A model generated the notes under the pieces. It was not told the origin of the DNA, did no database searches, and saw only the letters and a program-made list of their open reading frames with translations. This document shows, in pieces, positions 9,286 to 17,156 of a DNA stretch of 64,000 nt (positions within the stretch are counted from its first letter, which is position 1; the number at the start of each line of letters is the position of its first letter). The DNA is from UMGS1696 sp964463375 (lineage in GTDB: Bacteria > Bacillota > Clostridia > Oscillospirales > CAG-272), in NCBI GenBank assembly GCA_964463375.1, contig CAYXBQ010000010.1:12466-76465 (forward strand). Direction: 5' to 3'. Both the position numbers and the translations under genes were made by a program.

Positions 9286-11146
9286 GTGTCTCACTCCATT
9301 CTTTGGTTTGGATCGGCAGGTTGTGGATACAGCAGCACCAGGCTATGTCGTTGAGCATGGACATGGCATTGGCATATTGTATCCGGGTGGGCTCTGTCGG
9401 CAGATCCAGCTTTTCGATCGTCGGGATGTCCAAATAGGCCTTCCAATAGTCTGCATCCAAATAGGCCAGCATGACCTTTTTGGCATTCAAAAAGTGCGCA
9501 CGCATATCGACATGGGGCGTGTAGGCATCCATGCTTGGCGTATCCTTGTAGTGCATATCCCGCAGAGACGGCGGCATCATATCGTCAAAGGCAGCACGAT
9601 AGATGTATCGGTTCGTGTAGCCGTTATGGAATTGTGCCCGGGGAATGGACAGCGCAAAGTCCAGTGCTCTATAGTCGATAAACGGTGCAACATACCGAAC
9701 ACCACATTGGGCTCCCTGCACAGCCATATTGTCCAGCCGCACTCTGTGACCGCCTTGCAGGATATATTTGTAGGGCTGGTAGGCAAAGTAGTGGTGCTGC
9801 GGCTGAAAATCCCGGCCGATCCTTTCTACGAATGCCGGTGCCAAAAACCGGGCGGCATTGCTGTATGCTTTATAAAACGGTTTTCGCAGATTGGGCTGTT
9901 CCACACAGAGCTGGCGCAGTACCCGTTTGGTCGTGCGCAAGAGCCGGAGCTTTTTTCCTTGTGTGGTGCGATAGATATTGCGAAAGAAGGCCGGATATTC
10001 ATGGTGGAGCCACAGCTCATAAAAATTGCAGCGATGGCTGACCCCTTCATCTCCCCCGTGTCCCGTGAACATCACGCGTGCTCCCTGACTTTGTACATAC
10101 TGGCAGCCCTGTGTCAGCGCATAGGTGTTTCGGTAGGGTACCGCCATTTCCTCCATGATGTCCTGTGTGGTACGGGAAAAATCGGTTTTGGCAAAATGGC
10201 AGTCTATGTGTTCTTGTTTGCAAATATCCAAAATGATCCTGCGCTCGTCTCTGTCCGGCAGCAAAGGTATCTCTTCAAGGGGAGAGGACCAGGAGTAAAA
10301 GGCACCTTCTCTGCCCAGGCGATGGATGAGGATGGCAATGATGCTGGAATCCAGCCCGCCGGACAGCTCACAGCCCACAAGCCCGGGGACCGCAGCCAGT
10401 CTGCGCTGTACAGCATCGGTGATCAGCCGTCGCAGCTCTGCTTGATAGGCCTCGTCGGATGCCATGCGGCACTTCTGTTGTCGCCATTGCCAATAGACCG
10501 TTTCGGTGGCAGTAAAGCCGGCCTCCGTCTCCCGCAGGACCGTCCAGGCAGCCGGGCGAATGCAGTGGATCTGCTGATACTCCGTCTCGCACAGGGACAG
10601 GTCGTTGTAGCCTGCCAATCGGGCGTATAGTTTTTCTTCGTTGATCCGCATATCGGCACCGGGCAGTGCGGTAAGTCCCCGCATGTCGGTGGAAAATGCG
10701 AACAGTGTATCGTCCTGGTAGAAAAACAGCGGACGAACGCCGGAATGATCCCGAAACAGCGTCCATGTTTTCTCTACCGTATCGTAAATGGCACCGGCAA
10801 AATCTCCGTTGACCATGGCCAATGCCCCATAGCCCTTTGCCCGCAGCAGCTGCAAAAGCAGTTCCTCATCGGAAATCGCTCCATCGACTGCCAACAGTGC
10901 CGTGAGCTCCTCTCGATTGTAGAGCAGCGCATCGATCACGGCTATGCTGTCATCCTGCCGGAGCACGGGGCAGGAAGCGGCAAAGCCACTTGCAAAATGC
11001 TCGATGTGACAGCCCGCCCCCATATTCTCGTACAAAAGGGTGTCCGAGCCCTCCTGTCCGTAGCATCTATTCAATACATCCAAAGCGTGCAGAAGCGTTT
11101 CGCCAGCATCGCTGTTTTTTGTACTAAATCCAAAGATACCGCTCAT
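9278..11146 (-). CDS. Asparagine synthetase-like lasso cyclase (C protein)
   Basis: 622 residues from ATG 11146, chosen for the GGAGGT site just upstream. The N-terminal glutaminase-like domain begins MSGIFGFSTK: the Cys2 nucleophile of real class II amidotransferases is Ser here, so glutaminase activity is not expected. That is usual for lasso cyclases. The synthetase domain has GLVGCELSGGLDSSIIAIL, the PPi loop that adenylates the ring-closing Asp/Glu side chain. The sequence continues through TGHGGDEGVSH and typical late AsnB blocks. It lies 164 bp downstream of the precursor gene. True asparagine synthetase is unlikely given the lost Cys and the neighbours. Confidence 0.87.
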   Translation of the reverse strand: MSGIFGFSTKNSDAGETLLHALDVLNRCYGQEGSDTLLYENMGAGCHIEHFASGFAASCPVLRQDDSIAVIDALLYNREELTALLAVDGAISDEELLLQLLRAKGYGALAMVNGDFAGAIYDTVEKTWTLFRDHSGVRPLFFYQDDTLFAFSTDMRGLTALPGADMRINEEKLYARLAGYNDLSLCETEYQQIHCIRPAAWTVLRETEAGFTATETVYWQWRQQKCRMASDEAYQAELRRLITDAVQRRLAAVPGLVGCELSGGLDSSIIAILIHRLGREGAFYSWSSPLEEIPLLPDRDERRIILDICKQEHIDCHFAKTDFSRTTQDIMEEMAVPYRNTYALTQGCQYVQSQGARVMFTGHGGDEGVSHRCNFYELWLHHEYPAFFRNIYRTTQGKKLRLLRTTKRVLRQLCVEQPNLRKPFYKAYSNAARFLAPAFVERIGRDFQPQHHYFAYQPYKYILQGGHRVRLDNMAVQGAQCGVRYVAPFIDYRALDFALSIPRAQFHNGYTNRYIYRAAFDDMMPPSLRDMHYKDTPSMDAYTPHVDMRAHFLNAKKVMLAYLDADYWKAYLDIPTIEKLDLPTEPTRIQYANAMSMLNDIAWCCCIHNLPIQTKEWSETHA

Positions 11147-11235
11147 ATCTGCACCTCCAAATGTGTGTATACAAAGCCTGTGCATGCCCGACGCAGGGAC
11201 CCAAGGGTCACGCCGGGACATACACAGATGTCACC

Positions 11236-11294
11236 ATAGGTCAGACCTATCGTGATCGTTTCATCCTTGACGCATGATCATCAATCGCATTGAT
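11236..11294 (-). other. Short dyads between RiPP precursor and cyclase genes
   Basis: The 164-bp gap after the precursor stop contains two small perfect dyads: ATAGGT-N3-ACCTAT at 11236-11250 and ATCAAT-N3-ATTGAT at 11280-11294. Several TTGA/TCAA repeats lie nearby. Neither is followed by a U-run, so they are not simple terminators. A processing or attenuation element that lets the precursor be made in excess of the enzymes is plausible, as in other RiPP operons, but this is inference. Confidence 0.35.
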
Positions 11295-11310
11295 CGTCAA
11301 TGATTGACTG

Positions 11311-11517
11311 TCAAGAATTGACCTTCGCGCTGGTTTCGATCTTGATGGTGCAATCGCCGGACGGGCCTTCCTCATAGATCGCAGAGTCGAACGTAGCGGC
11401 CACAAAGCCGTTAGCGCCGTCGATCCAGCCGGCAGATTCGGTAGCGCCGGAGATACCACTGGAAGCGGTGAGCTTAACATCCAGCTCCTGCAGAACAGGT
11501 GCATTCCACATTTTCAT
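11311..11517 (-). CDS. Lasso-type RiPP precursor peptide
   Basis: 68-residue peptide with an excellent ribosome binding site (AAAGGAGG, 9 bases before ATG 11517). The leader fits the lasso pattern: Trp4, Pro7, Leu9, Leu12-Asp13-Val14 and Thr17. Thr17 then sits at -2 if cleavage follows Ala18. The core would start SSGISGATESAGW. Ser19 as residue 1 and Glu27 as residue 9 are a possible isopeptide pair. The peptide has a single Cys56 and ends in Ser68, the position phosphorylated by paeninodin-type kinases. The predicted core is about 50 residues, roughly double or more the usual lasso size. It lies between the nucleotidyltransferase gene and the cyclase gene. Confidence 0.75.
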   Translation of the reverse strand: MKMWNAPVLQELDVKLTASSGISGATESAGWIDGANGFVAATFDSAIYEEGPSGDCTIKIETSAKVNS

Positions 11518-11654
11518 GAATAAGTTCCTCCTTTCACCAAAAATACAAAGAGAGAGTATATACGTCGGACACGATCGGCATCCGACCGGAAAACAGCATC
11601 ACAGGGTCCCAGGTGTCGCTGTCGATCCGCTTATGGGTACATCGTCTTCGGAGA

Positions 11655-12878
11655 TCAAGGCTTCCGAGAAAACGGTGTCATACGCCACAGCTTGTAAAAC
11701 GGACGTATGATATAATATAAAAAGTATAAAGGATCCGGGAGATCCAACCATGTCAGCTCTGCTCTGCCCGGTTCCCACAGAGCCGCAAAGGAGCGCAGCC
11801 AGGTTTTCTTTCTGCCTAAGGTCGGCAGCAGACGGTCATACCGGCGTCCTGCCATGCCATTCTCATCGGTATCGTTGCTGAGCATGGGATAGGCTGCCCT
11901 GGTGAGTGTGACAGCTCTTTGTACCGCCGGCTGCAGCGCTTCGGGATACCGCAGGATGACCTTGTCCTCTGTCCGCCGCAGCGAGAAGCGTTCGCTCTCA
12001 TAGGGCAGCATGGGGAAGGGCGAAAGCGTATAGAGAAGGAGCAGCGTTTCCAGAAGGAGCATGCCCACCTGCTGCTTTGCCATGTAGTCATATACCTCAG
12101 CCCAGGAGAATGTGGTCTGCTTCTGCCATTGGTAGATATCGATGAGCCAGCGGAGGCGGTGATACCCGTGTCCGGCTCCATGGGTGATGAGATATGCGAT
12201 ATTGTCGCATTCACCCAGATAATGGATCGCCTGCCCCAACAGCACCTTTGTCCGACTGCGCTCCCACAGGTCGTCAAAGGCAAGCGCCAGCCGGAAGGAC
12301 AGCCGCCAATGGAGTTCGATGCAGATGGCATCTTTTGTATATACACGGTGCATTTCCTCACCGTTCTTTTCTAACTTTTTGCGGCGCAGCGGTGTTTTGT
12401 TGAAAACGGTGATCTCCTCTGTGTAGCCAAGTGTTTCCAAACATGCAGAGGCTGCTGCCAGATCCGGCTCCTGTACCAGCAGATCCAGATCCCGGGAAAA
12501 CCGCCGTGTCGGATCACCATACAGCTCTGCCGCCAATATCGGTCCTTTTAAGGAAAGCACACGGATCCCCTTTTCGGCAAAGGCTCCCACGATCCCTGCA
12601 AGCGTTTGTATCTGCCGCATACAGAGCAAGGTATACGACTTCTGCTTCTCCGACAGCTTTTGCAGGATGGCATGCTGCTGTACGATCTCTGCCGGCAGCT
12701 TTTTGATCCCCTCGGCTACAAGCGGTTCGATACGATTTTTGAGGACAAGCGTTTCGAATTTTGCTGGGTCCAAATTTTCCGGAATAGCCGGTGCAGGAGC
12801 CTGTAGTGCCAGAGAGAGCATCAGCGTCAGCTCCGGAGAGAGTGTATAGCGATCTATGATCTTCTCTTTCTCTGGCAT
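11655..12878 (-). CDS. Nucleotidyltransferase family protein (NTP_transf_5-like)
   Basis: 407 residues matching the PF14907 nucleotidyltransferase-like family. The key block VLSLKGPILAAELYGDP is followed by TRRFSRDLDLLV, containing the metal-binding D-x-D of the polymerase-beta superfamily. IELHWRLSF follows in the palm. Such proteins recur in RiPP and polysaccharide loci together with HPr-kinase-like and PqqD-like proteins and are thought to modify the product, but the reaction here is unknown. It starts 21 bp after the exporter stop with a GGAGGT site. The 137 bp between it and the precursor hold only a small dyad (GTCGGA/TCCGAC) and the precursor ribosome binding site. Confidence 0.75.
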   Translation of the reverse strand: MPEKEKIIDRYTLSPELTLMLSLALQAPAPAIPENLDPAKFETLVLKNRIEPLVAEGIKKLPAEIVQQHAILQKLSEKQKSYTLLCMRQIQTLAGIVGAFAEKGIRVLSLKGPILAAELYGDPTRRFSRDLDLLVQEPDLAAASACLETLGYTEEITVFNKTPLRRKKLEKNGEEMHRVYTKDAICIELHWRLSFRLALAFDDLWERSRTKVLLGQAIHYLGECDNIAYLITHGAGHGYHRLRWLIDIYQWQKQTTFSWAEVYDYMAKQQVGMLLLETLLLLYTLSPFPMLPYESERFSLRRTEDKVILRYPEALQPAVQRAVTLTRAAYPMLSNDTDENGMAGRRYDRLLPTLGRKKTWLRSFAALWEPGRAELTWLDLPDPLYFLYYIIRPFYKLWRMTPFSRKP

Positions 12879-12899
12879 ACGGTTTCACCTCCAGGATCG

Positions 12900-14576
12900 T
12901 TACTGTTTTAACTCAGTCAACTTGATTTCTGTATTGGTAACGGAAAGCTGCCGGTCGGCCAGTGCCAGTGCTGCCGGTCGATGGGTGACGGCGATGCAGG
13001 TTTTATCCGGCAGTGCATGGATCCGTTCCAACACAACGGCTTCGGTCTTTGCATCCAAGGCAGAGGTGACCTCATCCAACAGCAGGATCGGTGCATCTCG
13101 CAGGATCGCTCTCGCCAGTGAAAGCCGCTGTGCCTGCCCTTCGGAGAGTCCGGCAGCGTTTTCCCCGATCACCGTATCCAGTCCATCCGGCAGCGTGGAG
13201 ACATAGGTATCCATGGCACTGACATACAGCGCCCGCTGGATCTCGGCTTCGCTGGCATTGGGACGTGAGAGCAAAAGATTCTCCCTTAGCGTACCGCTGA
13301 GCAGCAGATTTCCCTGTGGTGCATAGGAAAACAGTGCTCTGGTCGCCCTCGAAAGGGGGACAGACCCGGTTGCGGTACGAATGGTCAAGGCACCTGCCGT
13401 TGGCGTATACATGCCGAGCAGCAGCTTGAGTAGGGTGCTTTTGCCAATGCCGGATGCACCCACGATGACGGTCAGTCCCCCCTTGGGGATGGAAAAGCTT
13501 GCATGGCGCAGGATCGGATCCCGGTCATAGGCAAAGGTCAGGTCTTCTGCTACGATCTCCTCCATGGCATCGTACATGGCTGTAGGTGCGTCGTCCGGCG
13601 GCGTTGCCTGCGCCGAGATCTCTTCGATCTCCATCAGCCGTTCGCTGGCAGCCAAAACAGCGGTGCATTTGGGAAGCAGTGACGGAAACATGAGCAGTGG
13701 CGTTTGCAGCTGTCCCACAAGAGCGGTCATAGCGGTCAGCTCCCCATAGGAGATCTCGCCATGCAAGAGCTTCCCGGCACACCACACCAGGGTGATAAAA
13801 CCGCCCGCAAAGGACAGCACCTGAGAGCCTACGTTCATGGTCAAGGAGATATTTTTTCTTCTCCGCTGGATCTGCCACCGATCTGCCAGCAGCTTGTCGG
13901 AGCGCTTTTCGATCTCGTCCGAAACATCCAGTGCCTGTACGACCAGAAGCTTTTCAATGATCTCCTGATAGAAACCGGACACCTTTCCGTTGGCGGTGCT
14001 GACATGCTTGTGAATATCCTTCAGCTGTCGCTGGATCCACATAGTCAGCAGTGCGATCAGGATGCTGATGCCGATCATGGCAACGGTGAACATGGGTGCC
14101 ATTTCCAGCAACACGCAGACCGCCGTGATCAGGCTGGTTATGTAGGAAGTCGCAGACGATACGATAGCCAGCACACCGGTGTATGTATTTCTAACATCAC
14201 CATTCAAACGGTTGACAAGGTCGCCGCTATGGTAACCGGAGATCTCGCTGTACGCACTGTGCAATATTGTATGGATGATCGACTTCTTGAAGTCACGATC
14301 CAGATCCGCGTTCAGCCGTTCCATCAGATGCAGGGATGCTGTGTTGCACACGATGCGGACGATGACGATCGAGCCGAGGATCGCACAGGCTTTGTAGAAC
14401 GAGGTCGCGGCACCATCGGTGGCACTGTCGATGACTGTACGCATGGACAAGGAAAAGAGGATGGCCGCATATGCCGCAACGATGTTTGAGCCCATCAACA
14501 GGGCAAGGTGCGGTATGCGATGGCGAATGTGCGCATACAGCCATTTTAGGCAGCCTTTTTTCTTTGGCTTATACAA
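12900..14576 (-). CDS. ABC transporter, fused permease-ATPase (lasso D-type exporter)
   Basis: 558 residues from a TTG start at 14576. I chose TTG because AAGGAGGT (14584-14591) is 7 bases upstream; the ATG at 14639 would overlap the AP2-protein gene by 38 bp and has no such site. The N-terminal half is a six-helix exporter domain. The ATPase has GASGIGKSTLLKLL (Walker A), YAPQGNLLLSGTLRENLL (Q-loop), GLSEGQAQRLSLARAIL (signature), APILLLDEVTSALD (Walker B) and AVTHRPA (H-loop). All catalytic residues are present. It probably exports the mature RiPP and gives self-immunity. No peptidase C39 domain, in line with the separate B2 peptidase. Confidence 0.88.
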   Translation of the reverse strand: MYKPKKKGCLKWLYAHIRHRIPHLALLMGSNIVAAYAAILFSLSMRTVIDSATDGAATSFYKACAILGSIVIVRIVCNTASLHLMERLNADLDRDFKKSIIHTILHSAYSEISGYHSGDLVNRLNGDVRNTYTGVLAIVSSATSYITSLITAVCVLLEMAPMFTVAMIGISILIALLTMWIQRQLKDIHKHVSTANGKVSGFYQEIIEKLLVVQALDVSDEIEKRSDKLLADRWQIQRRRKNISLTMNVGSQVLSFAGGFITLVWCAGKLLHGEISYGELTAMTALVGQLQTPLLMFPSLLPKCTAVLAASERLMEIEEISAQATPPDDAPTAMYDAMEEIVAEDLTFAYDRDPILRHASFSIPKGGLTVIVGASGIGKSTLLKLLLGMYTPTAGALTIRTATGSVPLSRATRALFSYAPQGNLLLSGTLRENLLLSRPNASEAEIQRALYVSAMDTYVSTLPDGLDTVIGENAAGLSEGQAQRLSLARAILRDAPILLLDEVTSALDAKTEAVVLERIHALPDKTCIAVTHRPAALALADRQLSVTNTEIKLTELKQ

Positions 14577-14601
14577 TTCGCACACCTCCTTCCCTATGCC
14601 T

Positions 14602-15540
14602 TTATTCCATATGCGGGGACATACAGACCATAAAATCACCGGTATCCTTCTGCTCCACAGAGATGGATATGGGGTTTTCGGCTGCCCATATCGGATCCTT
14701 TTCTGCCTTTTTTTTCCACCGGTCGTAGAATCTCACAAAATCATCATGTAGGACTTTTTCAGCTTGCTTTCTCACCTGTGCTGCTGTTTCCAATTTGGAA
14801 AAGGTACCAAGATAATACACCTTTTTCTGAAAGGTAATGGCGGCACGATATTTTCCGTGATACGGATACACGCCGGTGACACCGGTCGTATTGTTTTTGG
14901 AGAGCCGCTTGCTGCGGATGCTGTCAATGGATGTGTCCGCCACATTGGTGCGGTGTTCGTTTGCTTTTTTTACCGCTTCCTCTCGCAGGCAACCGCAGCT
15001 GATCCGTGCGTTGTATTGCAGATCGCTGTAGGATACATCCACTTCCCTTCCGCATGTACAGCGACAATGCCAAATGACCGAACCATTATGATCTCGTTCC
15101 GGCGTTTCATACAGTACGGTGAGCCTTCCAAAGGTACGACCTGCAATATCCTTCTTTGTGTGATCCTTTTTGGTAAGACAGCCGCAGTGGGTCTTGCGTC
15201 CGGTCTCCAGCCGTGTGCCGGCCACGATACATTCTCTGCCACACAATAGACAACGGCATCGCCATCGCAGACACGAACCGGGGTTGTGTGGTTCCTGTGC
15301 GACCACAAGGAGGTTGCCGAAGGTTTTTCCCAGCAGATCATGACCACGTGCAGCAGCCCTTTGGCGATTCATACAGCCACAGCTTTTGGATGCACCGGAC
15401 TTCAGGCTTCGTGCCAGTACAACACGCTCTGTGCCGCATCGACATCGGCAAAGCCATTTGGCAGCACCGGCCTCGGAGACCTTCTCCAAAACGTGCCAGT
15501 ACGAAAAATCCTTTCCTGTAAGGTCATCTGTTTTTGTCAT
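14602..15540 (-). CDS. AP2-domain protein with repeated CxC-type zinc ribbons
   Basis: 312 residues. The first ~200 residues hold three copies of a motif in which GK-F/T-F-G is followed by a WxCRCxCG knuckle and a second SCGC or HCGC knuckle (LCRCRCGTE/SCGCMN; WRCRCLLCG/HCGCL; WHCRCTCGRE/SCGCL). These are probably zinc-binding units. The C-terminal region NNTTGVTGVYPYHGKYRAAI to about residue 275 is an AP2/ERF-like three-strand DNA-binding domain. Such proteins are scattered in Firmicutes and phages and are usually of unknown function. Its ATG is 2 bp after the kinase stop with no good ribosome binding site, implying coupling. A DNA-binding role is inferred; the target could be the switch region upstream. 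Confidence 0.72.
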   Translation of the reverse strand: MTKTDDLTGKDFSYWHVLEKVSEAGAAKWLCRCRCGTERVVLARSLKSGASKSCGCMNRQRAAARGHDLLGKTFGNLLVVAQEPHNPGSCLRWRCRCLLCGRECIVAGTRLETGRKTHCGCLTKKDHTKKDIAGRTFGRLTVLYETPERDHNGSVIWHCRCTCGREVDVSYSDLQYNARISCGCLREEAVKKANEHRTNVADTSIDSIRSKRLSKNNTTGVTGVYPYHGKYRAAITFQKKVYYLGTFSKLETAAQVRKQAEKVLHDDFVRFYDRWKKKAEKDPIWAAENPISISVEQKDTGDFMVCMSPHME

Positions 15541-15542
15541 TT

Positions 15543-16250
15543 TTATCGAAATATGCGCTTGAACGGCGTTCGCAGAAGGCGGTATCGCTTTCTTGTCAGG
15601 ATGCTGTCAAACCGAACTTGATTGATCACGCATCCAAAGATCGGTTTCCCGGCCCTTGCAAGCTGCCGAACGACCTCCGCTATATCTTTTTTCTTTGTTT
15701 TCTTGTACTGAACGACCAAAATGATCCCGTCACACAGGGAAGCCAGCTTGGTGGCTTCTATGCTATTCCCGGCGGAGGGTGTGTCCACGAAGATATAGTC
15801 GTACGCCTGTGCCAGCCCATCGAGCAGCGTCGAAAACACCGTTTGGGGAATGGAGGGAGCTGTGTTGCCCGGTATGGCCCCGCTGCCTGTGAACATGGTA
15901 CGGGGGAGTATATACAAATTGCTCACATCTGTGGGGTATACTATATCCGTCAGTGTACAGTCCCCACGGCGGTACGTCTCCAGATCCCGCTCTGTCTCGC
16001 GTGCAGGATAGGATAGCAGCGATGTACTGCACAAGGCCGCATCCACTACGACCACTGTATGACCTTCGTTGGCAAGGGCGTGGGCAAGCTGGAGCGTGAC
16101 TGTGGATTTTCCTTCGCCATCCCGGCAGCTTGTGACTGCTATGATCGATGTATCCTGACCGGACAAAAGCAAATTGCCGGCGATCGTCTGCACCAAATTT
16201 TGTTCGGCGGGATCGGTTGGCAAAAGCTGTCGGAGCTGGATCTCGTTCAT
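15543..16250 (-). CDS. CpsD/Wze-type tyrosine kinase (BY-kinase) of exopolysaccharide synthesis
   Basis: 235-residue cytoplasmic P-loop kinase. SCRDGEGKSTVTLQLA is Walker A, VVVVDAAL is Walker A' and YIFVDTPSAGN is Walker B. It partners with the adjacent membrane chain-length protein, with which its start overlaps by 4 bp (ATGA). Family members autophosphorylate on a C-terminal tyrosine cluster to control polymer length. Here the last ~20 residues contain only one Tyr (RKRYRLLRTP) and are otherwise basic, so that mode of control may be reduced or absent. No CpsB/Wzb phosphatase gene is in the window. Confidence 0.87.
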   Translation of the reverse strand: MNEIQLRQLLPTDPAEQNLVQTIAGNLLLSGQDTSIIAVTSCRDGEGKSTVTLQLAHALANEGHTVVVVDAALCSTSLLSYPARETERDLETYRRGDCTLTDIVYPTDVSNLYILPRTMFTGSGAIPGNTAPSIPQTVFSTLLDGLAQAYDYIFVDTPSAGNSIEATKLASLCDGIILVVQYKKTKKKDIAEVVRQLARAGKPIFGCVINQVRFDSILTRKRYRLLRTPFKRIFR

Positions 16251-16978
16251 ATGCGCCGTCTCCTTCCTGCCGGATGTTTTTTCTGCTTGGTAAGGATCCC
16301 CCAGGTTTCGAGCCCCGCTGCATTTTGCAGATCCTCCGGGGTATAGACACGGTCATCGAAGCAGCCATGTACAACGACTGCTATGCAACTGCCACATAGG
16401 CCGAGCATGGCACCGATGGTATAATTTTGTTTGGCAGGGGATGTGGTATTTTTCACGGCCGGTGTTGCTTTTTCCAACAGCTTGGGACGGGAAACGTGCA
16501 GCGTATCGGCTATGTACGGACCTGCCACACGGGCATATACATTGGCGATGTACTCTGCTTCTTCCGCTGTATCCGCACGGACTGTGATCGCGATCATATG
16601 TGTATCCGCAATGTTGGCGACAGAAACCATGGTGCGCAGCTGGGCGGCTGTGTAGTTCTGTCCGAGCCGGTTTGCCACACGTGTTTGCAGCTCCTGTGTT
16701 TGCAGGACAGCAAGATAGTCTCCCACCAAATAATTGGCCGCCTGTAATTCTGACATGGAAAGGGCTCCATCGTCGTTGCTGATCAGGTACAGTCTGGCTG
16801 TGGAAGCATAGGTGGTCACGGCTTCTGTTCCTAAGAGCCTTCCCGCAACGAAAGCACCGAGGATGGCAGCAAGCAGCAGCAGGAGTGCTTTATCGAGGAG
16901 GCGATAGGCAAGTTCAATCAGATCGACAGCGGGATCGGTCTGCATCGGTTCCGGATTTTGGTGGTTTGGCGCATTCAT
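16247..16978 (-). CDS. Chain-length regulator/kinase activator (Wzz/YveK/CapA family)
   Basis: 243 residues from ATG 16978; a TTG at 17032 in the same frame would add 18 residues, but neither has a strong ribosome binding site. Two transmembrane helices (about ALLLLLAAILGAFVAG near the N-terminus and IGAMLGLCGSCIAVVV near the C-terminus) flank an extracellular Wzz-like domain. The short cytoplasmic tail would activate the CpsD-like kinase encoded next. It is the first gene of the exopolysaccharide-RiPP operon and lies 61 bp from the left inverted repeat of the DNA switch, so its leader changes with switch orientation. Confidence 0.82.
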   Translation of the reverse strand: MNAPNHQNPEPMQTDPAVDLIELAYRLLDKALLLLLAAILGAFVAGRLLGTEAVTTYASTARLYLISNDDGALSMSELQAANYLVGDYLAVLQTQELQTRVANRLGQNYTAAQLRTMVSVANIADTHMIAITVRADTAEEAEYIANVYARVAGPYIADTLHVSRPKLLEKATPAVKNTTSPAKQNYTIGAMLGLCGSCIAVVVHGCFDDRVYTPEDLQNAAGLETWGILTKQKKHPAGRRRRI

Positions 16979-17039
16979 ATCTATTGCATCCACTCTCGTA
17001 TAGGATTTTGTTTTTGGCAGGTACCGGCGCAATATGCGC

Positions 17040-17077
17040 TTTTCGCAAAGTATGGCACTTTACGAAACCATAGCCAC
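17040..17077 (+). repeat. Left 38-bp inverted repeat (recombination site)
   Basis: Identical over 38 bp to the reverse complement of 18492-18529. It contains an imperfect inner dyad: arms TTTCGCAAAGT and ACTTTACGAAA (10 of 11 pairs) around a 7-bp centre ATGGCAC. That is the layout of a tyrosine-recombinase core site with two recombinase arms and a short strand-exchange spacer. Identity ends sharply at both sides. A GCGC dyad abuts it at 17028-17039. Confidence 0.88.
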
Positions 17078-17156
17078 GATCCTCTGCCATGGACTTATGA
17101 AAACGGTGTTTCGTCCATACGTGCCATAGGTGCTTGACGGCGTATCCGTATACAGC

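Noticed and set aside
9278..11146. Housekeeping asparagine synthetase B
   Set aside because: Cys2 is replaced by Ser, removing glutaminase activity, and the gene is locked between a RiPP precursor and PqqD/B2-type genes.
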